Part shown: positions 1-8,019 of the stretch, piece by piece | Layout of the letters: each line of letters starts with the position of its first letter | How positions within the stretch are numbered: position 1 is the stretch's first letter | Assembly (NCBI RefSeq): GCF_007830235.1 | Contig: NZ_VLKI01000017.1 | Location: 1-64,000 of the forward strand | Length of the DNA: 64,000 bases | Direction: 5' to 3' | Origin: Cytobacillus oceanisediminis | GTDB lineage: Bacteria; Bacillota; Bacilli; Bacillales; Cytobacillaceae | Translations under genes and position numbers: made by a program | The notes under the pieces: model-generated | Databases searched by the model: none | The model's input: the letters and a program-made list of their open reading frames with translations, nothing else | What the model was told of the DNA's origin: nothing

Positions 1-75
1 ATTATCCTCTGGAACGATTAGGTCATAGAGTCCCATATAAGGACTTAGCTTGATGGACTGTTGTTTTGGAATCAT
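1..75 (-). CDS. IS1182-type transposase, N-terminal fragment cut by window edge
   Basis: An open frame on the minus strand starts at an ATG at 73-75 and runs off the left edge, giving 25 residues beginning MIPKQQSIKLSPYMGLYDLI. The 'LSPYMGLYDLIVPEDN' style matches, from memory, the extreme N-terminus of IS1182-family DDE transposases (a block around 'LYDLIVPKDNLLRQI'). A GGGTGG stretch just upstream could be the ribosome binding site. Only this end is visible, so the element's completeness and terminal repeats cannot be judged. Confidence 0.55.
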   Translation of the reverse strand, partial: MIPKQQSIKLSPYMGLYDLIVPEDN

Positions 76-120
76 CGGAACCACCCACTTAACATAGATT
101 ACCTTCATTATAAAACAAAG

Positions 121-161
121 AACGGCAGAATCCCTCACAAAAAGTAAGGGATTCTGCCGTT
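121..161. terminator. Strong perfect hairpin, likely bidirectional terminator
   Basis: A 15-bp perfect inverted repeat (AACGGCAGAATCCCT and its complement) closes an 11-nt loop. It lies between the transposase start and the sigma factor gene. The flanks are only weakly T-rich. It may be a terminator or belong to the end of the insertion element. Confidence 0.5.
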
Positions 162-203
162 CTAGTTAGGCTAGGTTAAAAGCTATTAGTTAAGTAGCAC
201 TAG

Positions 204-277
204 GTTGATTGGAGCGGAAGGTGCGAGACTCCTGCGGGAGCAGCGGGACAGGTGAGCCTCCTGGAGCGGAAATCAAC
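204..277. repeat. Intergenic repeat, short form, with GTTGATT/AATCAAC ends
   Basis: A G+C-rich block begins GTTGATTGGAGCGGAAGG and ends GGAGCGGAAATCAAC, so its outer 7 bp form an inverted repeat. The interior contains an inverted CTCCTGCGGGAG core. Related, longer blocks occur at 15534-15716, 18888-19015 and 61490-61680. It lies in a non-coding gap and has no convincing ORF. Confidence 0.6.
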
Positions 278-350
278 CGGCTAATTTAACAAAGGCTATC
301 CTTTAAGGACTTTTTCAGTGGCCTCCTTTTCAGGAGCTGTTTTTTTAAAA

Positions 351-878
351 TCAGGCAGAATACCGATCTCCCAGCATTTCTCTCAACTGTTTTCTGACCC
401 GGAATATTTTTGTTTTAACTGTATTCGGGTTCAGCTGAAGAATGTCGGCAATTTCTCTTTCTTTTAATCCATGATTAACCTTAAGCAGGAACACTCTTTT
501 TTGTTCGGGTGAGAGGGAATCGACATATGCGTATATCTGTTCCTGCAGCATGTTCATTTCTGCTTCCTGCCCAGCATCGAGATGATTTCTTTCCAGACAA
601 TTTTCCAAATCGATGCAATCTGCTATTCTCTCATATGTCCTTCTTTCTTTTCGGACAAAATCGATTGCTGTTCTGGTTGCAATCGCCGATAGCCATGCCC
701 CCAATTTTTCCCGATCCTCAATGGTATCTATTTTTTTAAATGCCTTAATGAGTGTTTCCTGCACAACATCCTGTGCAAGATAGTGATCACGGGTAATGCA
801 GTAAGCTATATGAAAGAGCCGTTTATTGTACAGATTGCAAATTTCACTCATATCCACTGAACGTTTAGTCACTCTCAT
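351..878 (-). CDS. ECF-type RNA polymerase sigma factor
   Basis: 175 residues with the two-domain layout of extracytoplasmic-function sigma factors. Region 2 is at about residues 13-80 (a helical stretch with 'YLAQDVVQETLIKAF', then a basic segment ending FVRKERR). Region 4 is at about 115-170 ('LSPEQKRVFLLK...EREIADIL...NTVKTKIFRVRKQL'), the helix-turn-helix that contacts the -35 element. A GAGGGGG stretch directly abuts the first ATG, so the GTG two codons later (872) is a likely true start. It follows the ABC permease gene by 28 bp in the same direction and may be co-transcribed with it. No anti-sigma factor is visible; the next sequence downstream is the repeat and IS edge. The class and target promoters are not identifiable from sequence alone. 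Confidence 0.88.
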   Translation of the reverse strand: MRVTKRSVDMSEICNLYNKRLFHIAYCITRDHYLAQDVVQETLIKAFKKIDTIEDREKLGAWLSAIATRTAIDFVRKERRTYERIADCIDLENCLERNHLDAGQEAEMNMLQEQIYAYVDSLSPEQKRVFLLKVNHGLKEREIADILQLNPNTVKTKIFRVRKQLREMLGDRYSA

Positions 879-906
879 CCCCCTCTCTTTCCAGCTTACC
901 TAACTT

Positions 907-2865
907 CTATTCAAAATGTTTTTTAATGAAGTCTGGCACGTTTTCTCCATTGAAGTTTTTAATATCAATCGCTCTTTGTTCTTCAAAATAGAAGGCAATT
1001 AAATATTCTCCATCTATAAAACCTTTTGCGTTTTTAAGACTGGTCTCAATTTGTTCCTTATTGGTCATTTTCATTGCCAGGTTGCTTTGTTTCATATCTT
1101 CAAAAATTTCCTCATATGAAAAACCTCTTGCATGATTAATCTCAAGGTCCTCTGCTTTCATAACCAGGGCATATGATATATCGTTACTTGTTACTCTCGC
1201 CTCATCAAGCAGCGAGTTTTCCTTAAGCCATTTTTCAAACTTTGTATAGGAAGGATTCCATTGCATGTAGGCTTTCTTGCTGTCGCCATAGAAAACTTCG
1301 ATATAGGCATACGGCTCAACATGATTTTGGCTGTCTTCATAGGCTGCTGAATCCACTTCTTCAGTCAAAATCTCAACCGCTTCTTTTAGATCATCAGGAT
1401 CTGTGATCGTAGCCCGCTTATTAACAGGACCGGAAGGAGTAATAGTGATTTTGGTAGTTTCATTAGCTTCGACTTTGTAGATTTCGTTTGTTGCTGTTTT
1501 GTATTCATCCGATTCATAGATAAGCTTATAAAATGGTCTGTAATTCGTTTTATCTATTTTGTAATTTCGAACAAGTTTTTCGCCATTTTTCAGTTCATAC
1601 ACGATAAAGGCAGTATCTTGGACATTGGACTGCCTGTGATCAATATTTTTATTTTCAACAATCTCTTTATGAAGCCTTCTGACCATGTCAATATTTTCAT
1701 ATTCTCTTAGATATAAAGGCTCATCCCTATCAATGTCACTATAAAGATAATAACTTTCGCTAATATGGACTCGCTCAATTTCTTTAGCCGCAGGTAGTTT
1801 TTTTTCGTATTGGGTAAAGTCAAATTGAAAAAGTATGAACAAAACGGCCATTGCAGCTGTATAAATCATCAGCCCTTTAAGATGGATGGTCACACGCCAG
1901 GATTTCTGCAAAACCATTTCTGCAATCACATATCCGATCAACACTCCGAACACATATCCTGCAATAAGCCATCCCATACCGCCTCGCATCTCGCCAAAGT
2001 ACATTCCACCAAGGAGCATGGTGCAAAATGTGGTTCCAAATTTAAAAATTGGTTTAGTAACCGGAAATACAAGCGCCTGGGAAACAGCCTCCAGCTTCCT
2101 CTTTTTATAAACCCACAAACTTAGCCAGTATATGGAGAATATAAGAATGAGATAAACCGCAATCTCGGCTGCTCCAGATGCACGGTAATTGATTTGTGTC
2201 AATGAAACCAAAGGAGAAAACTTCTCAAACTTGCTCTCCAAATAATATTGACTCGGATAACCATATAAGTAGAACGGCAAATTAAAAGCCAGCAGAACAA
2301 TCAGGCCAACTGGAAGCAACAGGATAATGTATGTTAAGGCGCCCTGTACCGCAGATAAACCAGAAACCATTCCTACAAAAACTCCGGACAAGTAGATTAA
2401 GATGTTGTACATAAGGGTGATGCCCAGCCATTTAAAAATTTCGCCAATGTTATAGAAATCATTCAAAAAGAACGGCTGATAAAGAATCAGCACGATAATG
2501 GCAATGAGTAGAACCGGCAAAATTAAAAGAATAAGTCCAGCAATGGCATATTGATGAAAAATGGCTTCTCTTTTAACAGGAAGGCTATGCATTAAATCAC
2601 TATATGGTTTCAACTGAAGAAACCGGAATAAAAAGACTGCCATAAGCACTGGTATGCTCATGTTTAGGATAATCTGAATCTGAAAATGATATTGAAACAG
2701 ATTGTCAATATCTATGAATTTACGCTGTTCCTCTGAAGCGGTCATCAGAATCTCAAGCGGAATGGAAAAAAACAGCCCTAAAAAATAGATAATCGAAACC
2801 CAGCCAACACTCCTGGTGATGGTTTTCCAAATTTCTTTATTAACCAAGGATATTCTGGATGGCAT
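907..2865 (-). CDS. ABC transporter permease with large C-terminal soluble domain
   Basis: About 652 residues from the ATG at 2865, chosen because GGGGG lies 8-9 nt upstream; an upstream ATG at 2973 would give 36 extra residues that merely overlap the ATPase gene in another frame. The N-terminal half has several hydrophobic membrane segments and the phrase 'LMHSLPVKREAIFHQY', typical of the gliding/ABC-2-like permeases paired with YtrB-type ATPases. The C-terminal ~250 residues are hydrophilic and probably extracellular, resembling the DUF6449-type domain (family name from memory). The start overlaps the ATPase stop by 26 bp, which suggests translational coupling. It probably forms the membrane part of the transporter encoded here; the substrate is unknown. 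Confidence 0.8.
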   Translation of the reverse strand: MPSRISLVNKEIWKTITRSVGWVSIIYFLGLFFSIPLEILMTASEEQRKFIDIDNLFQYHFQIQIILNMSIPVLMAVFLFRFLQLKPYSDLMHSLPVKREAIFHQYAIAGLILLILPVLLIAIIVLILYQPFFLNDFYNIGEIFKWLGITLMYNILIYLSGVFVGMVSGLSAVQGALTYIILLLPVGLIVLLAFNLPFYLYGYPSQYYLESKFEKFSPLVSLTQINYRASGAAEIAVYLILIFSIYWLSLWVYKKRKLEAVSQALVFPVTKPIFKFGTTFCTMLLGGMYFGEMRGGMGWLIAGYVFGVLIGYVIAEMVLQKSWRVTIHLKGLMIYTAAMAVLFILFQFDFTQYEKKLPAAKEIERVHISESYYLYSDIDRDEPLYLREYENIDMVRRLHKEIVENKNIDHRQSNVQDTAFIVYELKNGEKLVRNYKIDKTNYRPFYKLIYESDEYKTATNEIYKVEANETTKITITPSGPVNKRATITDPDDLKEAVEILTEEVDSAAYEDSQNHVEPYAYIEVFYGDSKKAYMQWNPSYTKFEKWLKENSLLDEARVTSNDISYALVMKAEDLEINHARGFSYEEIFEDMKQSNLAMKMTNKEQIETSLKNAKGFIDGEYLIAFYFEEQRAIDIKNFNGENVPDFIKKHFE

Positions 2866-3736
2866 ATCCAACATCCCCCATTTCATAAATAAAGATTTCT
2901 TCCAGCGTAAGGGGAAGCAGATCAAAAATGACAGGTTTAAATTGTTCAACATATGCGGAGATTTCTTCTGCATCCCCCTTTACGATGCAAATCATGATGC
3001 TGCCTCTTTTTTCTTTATGCAGTAGTTTCATAGAATCAAAGATGGCAGGTACAGGTCCTTTAAAAGCTACCTGAACTTTATGGGTATCAGATTTGAGATC
3101 ATCCAAATCTTTTTCCAGAATGATCCGGCCTTTATGCATAATGCCTATGTAATCACATAAATCTTCCACTTCCCTTAAATTATGAGAGGAAATCAAAATG
3201 GTCATTTCCCTGTCTGCAACCTCGTCAATGAGAAGGCTTTTAACCTTTTTTCTCATAACGGGATCCAGGCCATCCATTGGTTCATCAAGAATCAGAATTT
3301 CTGGCCTCGCGGACAAAGCGAGAATGAATGCAGCTTGTCTCTGGATTCCTTTCGAAAATTTATGAATCTTTTTATGTATATCCATTTCAAAAATAATAGC
3401 CAGTTCTTCAAAACGATCTTCATTCCATCCGCTGTATATGCTCTTATAAAACTGTGCCATTTGCTTGACCGTATATTGTGGCAGAAAAAAGGGATTATCC
3501 TGGATAAAAAAGATCTTATCCTTAATGGACGTGTTTTCAAAAACCGGCTGGCCATCAATCGTAACTGATCCTTCGTCCTGTAAATAAATGCCGGACAATA
3601 GCTTTAAAAGCGTTGTTTTCCCGGCTCCATTGGAACCTAGCAATCCATAAATGGATCCCTTGTTGACATGAATGCTAACCTTTTCGACAGCTTCCAATTC
3701 CTCAAAAGATTTCCGTGCATTACTGATTTTGATCAC
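2840..3736 (-). CDS. YtrB-like ABC transporter ATP-binding protein
   Basis: 298 residues, one nucleotide-binding domain. Walker A is GSNGAGKT at residues 34-41, the signature is the degenerate 'FSKGIQRQ', Walker B reads 'ILILDEPMDGLD', and the switch histidine lies in 'ILISSHNL'. The degenerate signature and the C-terminal ~70-residue extension are typical of the YtrB group. It overlaps the upstream GntR gene by 17 bp and the permease gene by 26 bp, so the three form a tight operon. In B. subtilis the ytr operon responds to cell-wall-active antibiotics (established knowledge); the same role here is inference. Confidence 0.88.
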   Translation of the reverse strand: MIKISNARKSFEELEAVEKVSIHVNKGSIYGLLGSNGAGKTTLLKLLSGIYLQDEGSVTIDGQPVFENTSIKDKIFFIQDNPFFLPQYTVKQMAQFYKSIYSGWNEDRFEELAIIFEMDIHKKIHKFSKGIQRQAAFILALSARPEILILDEPMDGLDPVMRKKVKSLLIDEVADREMTILISSHNLREVEDLCDYIGIMHKGRIILEKDLDDLKSDTHKVQVAFKGPVPAIFDSMKLLHKEKRGSIMICIVKGDAEEISAYVEQFKPVIFDLLPLTLEEIFIYEMGDVGYAIQNILG

Positions 3737-4118
3737 TTTCTATCCCTCCCCCTACGGTTGTTTCTATCTCTTTGATCATCTTGAATAATTCATCGGCTGT
3801 GATACCGAGGTACAATGCTTCTGAAATGAGCTTCGAAAGCTCATGTTTCACTTTTACGATTTTTTCACTGTTTTGCTTTAGAGTTGCAGGGCTGACGAAG
3901 CTTCCTTTTCCTTTTATTGAATAGATATAGCTTTGGGATTCCAGCTCCCTGTACGCCTTTTGAATGGTATTAGGATTGATCGTCAGCTGCTGGGCCAGCA
4001 TTCTTACGGAAGGCAGCTGTTCATTAGCTTTTAAAACCTCTGTTATGATCAGCTCTTTTAACCGTTCAACCAATTGTTCATATATGGGCTTCCGGCTCCT
4101 TACGTCCAATTCAAACAT
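3720..4118 (-). CDS. YtrA-type GntR-family transcriptional regulator
   Basis: 132 residues with an N-terminal winged helix ('PIYEQLVERLKELIITEVLKANEQLPSVR...LTINPNTIQKAYRELE', about 10-70) and only a short helical C-terminal tail. That is the hallmark of the YtrA subfamily of GntR regulators, which lack a large effector domain. It is the first gene of the operon with the ATPase and permease. A YtrA-type operator lies at 4141-4165, immediately upstream of the start, so autorepression is likely. Confidence 0.88.
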   Translation of the reverse strand: MFELDVRSRKPIYEQLVERLKELIITEVLKANEQLPSVRMLAQQLTINPNTIQKAYRELESQSYIYSIKGKGSFVSPATLKQNSEKIVKVKHELSKLISEALYLGITADELFKMIKEIETTVGGGIESDQNQ

Positions 4119-4140
4119 GCTAACCCTCCCTTCTGTATGC

Positions 4141-4165
4141 AGTGTACTATGATTCGTAATACAGT
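4141..4165. promoter_or_regulatory. YtrA-type operator, AGTGTA-N13-TACAGT
   Basis: The half-sites AGTGTA (4141-4146) and TACAGT (4160-4165) are separated by exactly 13 bp. As I recall, the B. subtilis YtrA operator is AGTGTA-13 bp-TACACT, so this matches 11 of 12 half-site positions. A TATAAT -10 box for the minus strand lies at 4178-4183, placing the operator just downstream of the expected transcription start, suited to repression. Confidence 0.65.
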
Positions 4166-4251
4166 TAATACAGTTAGATTATATTACAATGAATTGGAAA
4201 AGAAAATAGGGTTTTGGAAAATTTTCTTAATATCTCTTAAATCCATTAAAA

Positions 4252-4281
4252 AACTGGCTTAGCATAAGAGCTAAGCCAGTT
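4252..4281 (-). terminator. Rho-independent terminator of the permease gene
   Basis: A perfect inverted repeat AACTGGCTTAGC with a 6-nt loop is followed on the minus strand by a run of T. It lies just past the stop of the lactate/glycolate permease gene. Confidence 0.85.
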
Positions 4282-4291
4282 AGAAAAGACC

Positions 4292-6079
4292 TTATTTAGC
4301 AGACTTTACATTAACTGGAGGAGGTAAAATCATGTTGGAGCGTCTGTTGTTTGTTGCGATAATATATACGGCTGCAACGGCTATACCCACCGCAATAAAT
4401 GATCCCAGGTTAAATATGCCTTTTTGTGAATACCAAACAATCGAGTATCCGACTGAACCTGCTAATAGTGCGTAATAGAAGAATGGGAACAAGGTTTTTC
4501 GGATAACAGCTCCTTCTTTACCTACAAGACCAACGACTGCTGATGCTGCAACAACATTATGGACACAGATCATATTTCCTGCTGCCCCGCCAACTGCCTG
4601 AAGGGCAACAATCCATGTTGCATCAACACCAATTTGTGATCCAACATCGTACTGGAACAAGGAGAACATCATATTACTTACTGTATTACTTCCGGCAATA
4701 AAGGCACCAAGGCCACCAATGAATGTTGAGAATAATGGCCAATAATCACCGGCAAGAGCGGCAACACCATTTGCTAACTCAATTGGCATTTTATCAAAAC
4801 CTGCTGCACCGCCTCCTGAGTTAAGAAACACTTGAACCATCGGAACGGTAAAAATTAGGGCAGTAGAAGCTGCAATTGTTGTTTTAAAAGATTGACCCCA
4901 GGCCCGTTTGTATCCGCTTCCATCCATACCATGTAAAAAATAGGTGATAAGCGATACAAGAATAAATATTGTGCCAGGCAAATATAAAGGCTGGAAGCTG
5001 GATGTAATTCCAGAATCAAAGATATTTTCGAACTTAACAGTCCATGATTGCATCCAACCTAAGAAAGGAAGCGTTTTCAATCTTGTCAAAACAAGGAATA
5101 ATCCTACTAGTACGTACGGAGCCCAGGCTTTAACCATGCTCATATTGCCGCTTTTATGTGCAATATCTTTAATTTCCAGTTTTCCGCTCCACTCAGGATC
5201 CCATTTAGACTTTTCTTCAAAGTCCCAAATCTGATCCTTAGCAGGCATGAGGAAACCTTTTTTAGCAGCAGTAACTACCACTGCCAAACCGACTAATCCC
5301 CCTACCATTGAAGGGAATTCCGGTCCTAGGACATTTGCAACGATTACATATGGAATTGTCATTGCAAAAGAAGCAAATAAAGCGAATTTCCACACCTTAA
5401 TTCCTTCTGAGAAGGATTTGTTTTTACCAAAAAATCTTGTCATTAATGCTACAACAAATAAAGGAACCAATGTGCCGGCAATCATATGTAGGATTGCAAC
5501 CTGGCCGGCAATTTGTGTTACTAGTACGAGAAAATTATCAGTGATGCTTGAGTCAGCTGATAAGCCTGTTTGTACACCTACCAGAATAGGAGTTCCTACA
5601 GCACCAAATGAAACTGGTGTACTTTGGATTACCATTCCAGCAACAACAGCAGCCATTGCCGGGAAACCTAATCCTACTAAAAGTGGAACTGCTACAGCTG
5701 CAGGTGTACCAAAGCCGGATGCTCCTTCAATAAATGATCCAAACAGCCAAGCAATAATAATTACCTGAATACGCCGGTCAGCAGAAATATCGGTGAATCC
5801 CTGGCGGATCGTTTTAATGCCGCCGCTTTCCTGCAAAGTATTGAGAAGTAAAATGGCGCCAAAAATAATGTACAGCAAAGTTCCTGCAACAACAAGGCCA
5901 TTAATCGAAGCAGCAGCGATATTTGCTCCAGGTACTTTCCAGATAAATAGTGCCAAACCAACTGCCACCAGATATGAAATCGGCATTGCTTTGCTGGCAG
6001 GCCATCTCATTCCAACAAGGAACACTGCAACAGCAATAATCGGCAAAAGAGATAGAAAAGCTAAAGTTCCAGTACTCAT
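4292..6079 (-). CDS. L-lactate/glycolate permease (LctP/GlcA family)
   Basis: 595 residues from the ATG at 6079, chosen because GGAGGA lies 11 nt upstream; the longer frame starts before the ribosome binding site. The protein is almost entirely hydrophobic, with about 13-14 predicted membrane spans. It carries family phrases such as '[25 protein letters not shown]' split around '[11 protein letters not shown]' and '[18 protein letters not shown]'. The family imports lactate or glycolate with protons. The neighbours (glycolate oxidase, malate synthase G) favour glycolate or a mix of 2-hydroxy acids. It has its own promoter (6203-6230) and terminator (4252-4281). Confidence 0.9.
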   Translation of the reverse strand: MSTGTLAFLSLLPIIAVAVFLVGMRWPASKAMPISYLVAVGLALFIWKVPGANIAAASINGLVVAGTLLYIIFGAILLLNTLQESGGIKTIRQGFTDISADRRIQVIIIAWLFGSFIEGASGFGTPAAVAVPLLVGLGFPAMAAVVAGMVIQSTPVSFGAVGTPILVGVQTGLSADSSITDNFLVLVTQIAGQVAILHMIAGTLVPLFVVALMTRFFGKNKSFSEGIKVWKFALFASFAMTIPYVIVANVLGPEFPSMVGGLVGLAVVVTAAKKGFLMPAKDQIWDFEEKSKWDPEWSGKLEIKDIAHKSGNMSMVKAWAPYVLVGLFLVLTRLKTLPFLGWMQSWTVKFENIFDSGITSSFQPLYLPGTIFILVSLITYFLHGMDGSGYKRAWGQSFKTTIAASTALIFTVPMVQVFLNSGGGAAGFDKMPIELANGVAALAGDYWPLFSTFIGGLGAFIAGSNTVSNMMFSLFQYDVGSQIGVDATWIVALQAVGGAAGNMICVHNVVAASAVVGLVGKEGAVIRKTLFPFFYYALLAGSVGYSIVWYSQKGIFNLGSFIAVGIAVAAVYIIATNNRRSNMILPPPVNVKSAK

Positions 6080-6142
6080 AAATAACATTTCCTCCTTCTG
6101 TTTCGTAATGAAAAACAATAATTGCGATTTGTTGCGGACGAC

Positions 6143-6155
6143 GAAACATTGTTAT
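6143..6155. promoter_or_regulatory. Putative IclR-type operator upstream of permease (GAAAC-ATT-GTTAT)
   Basis: GAAACATTGTTAT resembles the KdgR-like palindrome GAAAC-N3-GTTTC used by some IclR-family repressors. It lies in the 5' leader of the permease gene, downstream of the promoter at 6203-6230. Related sites lie upstream of malate synthase G (10256-10268) and the glycolate oxidase operon (14565-14577). A second short dyad, TTGTT-ATAC-AACAA, lies at 6171-6184. Confidence 0.45.
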
Positions 6156-6202
6156 ATAACTATAATTTTTTTGTTATACAACAACAGCTCGACCTATACT
6201 TT

Positions 6203-6230
6203 ATTATACAGTCCTTTTTTGTAATTTCAA
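6203..6230 (-). promoter_or_regulatory. SigA-type promoter of the permease gene
   Basis: On the minus strand TTGAAA (6230-6225) and TATAAT (6208-6203) are separated by 16 bp. The expected start point, about 6196, leaves a leader of about 115 nt that contains the candidate operator. Confidence 0.6.
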
Positions 6231-6272
6231 CAATATTAAGAAAATTTAATATATATATTTTTTGAAAAAAAA

Positions 6273-6312
6273 TTAGCCCGATATATCTTTAATAAAAGAA
6301 ATATCGGGCTAA
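6273..6312 (-). terminator. Terminator of the IclR regulator gene
   Basis: The inverted repeat TTAGCCCGATAT/ATATCGGGCTAA is followed by eight T on the minus strand, immediately past the iclR-type gene. Confidence 0.85.
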
Positions 6313-6317
6313 TGCAT

Positions 6318-7094
6318 TTAACTTAAAGGGCTGACATGTCCCAAACGGGCGGAGATAGCTTTTCCTGTTTTAACCATAACTGACTTCAGCGTATTCATCC
6401 TATCTTCGGTCATTCTCATAGTAGGACCTGATATACTGACAGCTGCAATCACCTTTCCAAGATGGTCAAAGATAGGAACAGCAATACAGGTAATTCCGTA
6501 TTCATTTTCCTCCAGATCAAGCGCATACCCCTTTTGCCTAACTTGGCTAAGTTCTTTAAGAAATTCTTCTTTATCAGTAATGGTTTTATCTGTATGGACC
6601 GGCATCCCCTTCCGTTCCAGGATATCAAGTACCACACTGGAGGGAAGGTGTGCAAGAATGGCTTTCCCTACAGATGTGCAATGCATAGGAGCCCGTTTTC
6701 CAACCTTTGAGTGCATCCTCAATGTCTCATTGCCTTCGAGCTTTTCGATATATACAACCTCTCCCTGATCATATACTACTAAATGTATGACTTCGTTTGT
6801 CTCATTTTCAAGCTCTTGCAGAAAAGGCCTTGCTTCCGCTCTCAAATCGATTGATTCAAGAAGTTTAGAGCTGACCTCAAGGAACTTGTAGCCAAGCTTA
6901 TATTTTCCTGTCTCGCCATCCTGTTCAATATACCCATATTGCACAAGTGTAGACAGGATGCGGTATACGGAACTTTTATTTATGTCTATTTGTTTGGCTA
7001 TCTCCGTAACACCCAGGCCGCCTTTTTTCATGCTTACCAGCGTGATGATATCAAGTGCCCTGCTTACAGATTTAACCATATTCTCTCTTTCCAA
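6318..7094 (-). CDS. IclR-family transcriptional regulator
   Basis: About 258 residues. An N-terminal winged helix ('SRALDIITLVSMKKGGLGVTEIAKQIDINKSSVYRILSTL' region) is followed by the IclR effector domain at about 80-255, with the typical 'GKAILAHLP' and 'CIAVPIFDHLGKVIAAVSISGP'-like stretches. The start is uncertain: the first frame codon is a GTG at 7103, a TTG at 7094 has AGAGGTGA spaced 6 nt upstream, and an ATG at 7079 has GGAAAGAG upstream. It lies between the permease and FAH genes, all on the same strand. It is the best candidate to bind the shared GAAAC-N3-GTT motif near the glycolate genes, though this is inference. Confidence 0.9.
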   Translation of the reverse strand: MERENMVKSVSRALDIITLVSMKKGGLGVTEIAKQIDINKSSVYRILSTLVQYGYIEQDGETGKYKLGYKFLEVSSKLLESIDLRAEARPFLQELENETNEVIHLVVYDQGEVVYIEKLEGNETLRMHSKVGKRAPMHCTSVGKAILAHLPSSVVLDILERKGMPVHTDKTITDKEEFLKELSQVRQKGYALDLEENEYGITCIAVPIFDHLGKVIAAVSISGPTMRMTEDRMNTLKSVMVKTGKAISARLGHVSPLS

Positions 7095-7161
7095 AACGCT
7101 CACCTCTGGTGCATAAACCTTTATCTTTTAACATTATAGCATACAAGAAAATGTGAATTGA

Positions 7162-7941
7162 TTAAACAGTTTTTGCACCTTCAAGGGCTGCAGCAAATGT
7201 GTTGCGAAGCGTTCCTACTTCTTTAATTTCACACTCAATCACATCGCCGGAACCAACCATCTCCGCTCCGACAGGGCTTCCAGTAAGGATGACATCCCCA
7301 GGCTTCAGTGTCATTACATTAGTCAGGTAAGAAATCATTTTGCGGATCGGAATAATCATTAATTCCGTGCTGCTATTCTGCTTTTCTTCCCCGTTTAATT
7401 TCGCCTCAACCTTCACTTGGAATGGATCCAGTTCTGTTTCAATAACAGGTCCCAGCGGAGTGAAAGTATCGAATGACTTTCCTACCGTCCAATGCCCGTC
7501 ACTATGGAAGAATTGCGGTGCCGTCACATCATTTCCTACTGTATAGCCAAAGACATAATCAAGCACATTCGATTCCGGTACATTCTTAGCCTCTTTACCG
7601 ATAACCACAGCAAGTTCCGATTCAAATTTAACCTGTTCAATGCCCTCCGGAATAACGATTTTTTCCTCTGGACCAATAACTGACGAAACTGGCTTGAAAA
7701 AGAATACTGGAATCTCAGGAAGCGATTCCGGTAAATCAGTTTTTGCGGATACATAGTTAGCTCCAATACCAATAACCTGATTTGGTACAAGCGGGGCAAG
7801 CTGCTTTACTTCGCTTTTTGAGAAAGAATTTCCTGTATACTCCCATTCCCCAAAAATATCACCTTTAATTTCTTTAACTGTTTCATTTTCAATCACACCT
7901 GTATGTACAGCTGAATTAACTTCGAATCTTGTAAATTTCAT
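7162..7941 (-). CDS. Fumarylacetoacetate hydrolase (FAH) family protein
   Basis: 259 residues starting at the ATG at 7941 (GAAGGGAG upstream). The FAH catalytic fold is clear in the C-terminal ~200 residues: 'VIGIGANY', the metal-binding 'ESELAVVIGK' and 'GYTVGNDVTAPQF', and the closing 'MTLKPGDVILTGSPVGAE'. Family members cleave or tautomerise beta-dicarbonyl acids such as acylpyruvates and oxaloacetate, with a divalent metal. Its place between malate synthase G and the IclR regulator suggests that it handles a keto-acid side product or oxaloacetate enol, but the substrate is not evident from sequence. Confidence 0.85.
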   Translation of the reverse strand: MKFTRFEVNSAVHTGVIENETVKEIKGDIFGEWEYTGNSFSKSEVKQLAPLVPNQVIGIGANYVSAKTDLPESLPEIPVFFFKPVSSVIGPEEKIVIPEGIEQVKFESELAVVIGKEAKNVPESNVLDYVFGYTVGNDVTAPQFFHSDGHWTVGKSFDTFTPLGPVIETELDPFQVKVEAKLNGEEKQNSSTELMIIPIRKMISYLTNVMTLKPGDVILTGSPVGAEMVGSGDVIECEIKEVGTLRNTFAAALEGAKTV

Positions 7942-7974
7942 ATTTTTTGCATCTCCCTTCAGCATATTTTTGAA

Positions 7975-8008
7975 AACAGGGCATTTAACTTATTTTAAAT
8001 GCCCTGTT
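7975..8008 (-). terminator. Terminator of malate synthase G gene
   Basis: A 14-bp inverted repeat AACAGGGCATTTAA with a 6-nt loop lies just after the glcB stop and before the FAH gene, followed by TTTTC on the minus strand. Confidence 0.75.
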
Positions 8009-8019
8009 CCTTTTGCAGT

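Noticed and set aside
323-346. Hairpin with T run on the plus strand downstream of the sigma factor
   Set aside because: CTCCTTTTCAGGAG plus TTTTTTT looks like a terminator on the plus strand, but no plus-strand gene precedes it.
5247-5768. 173-residue plus-strand ORF opposite the lactate/glycolate permease
   Set aside because: Composition (Thr/Ala/Pro rich) reflects the complement of hydrophobic codons; shadow frame.
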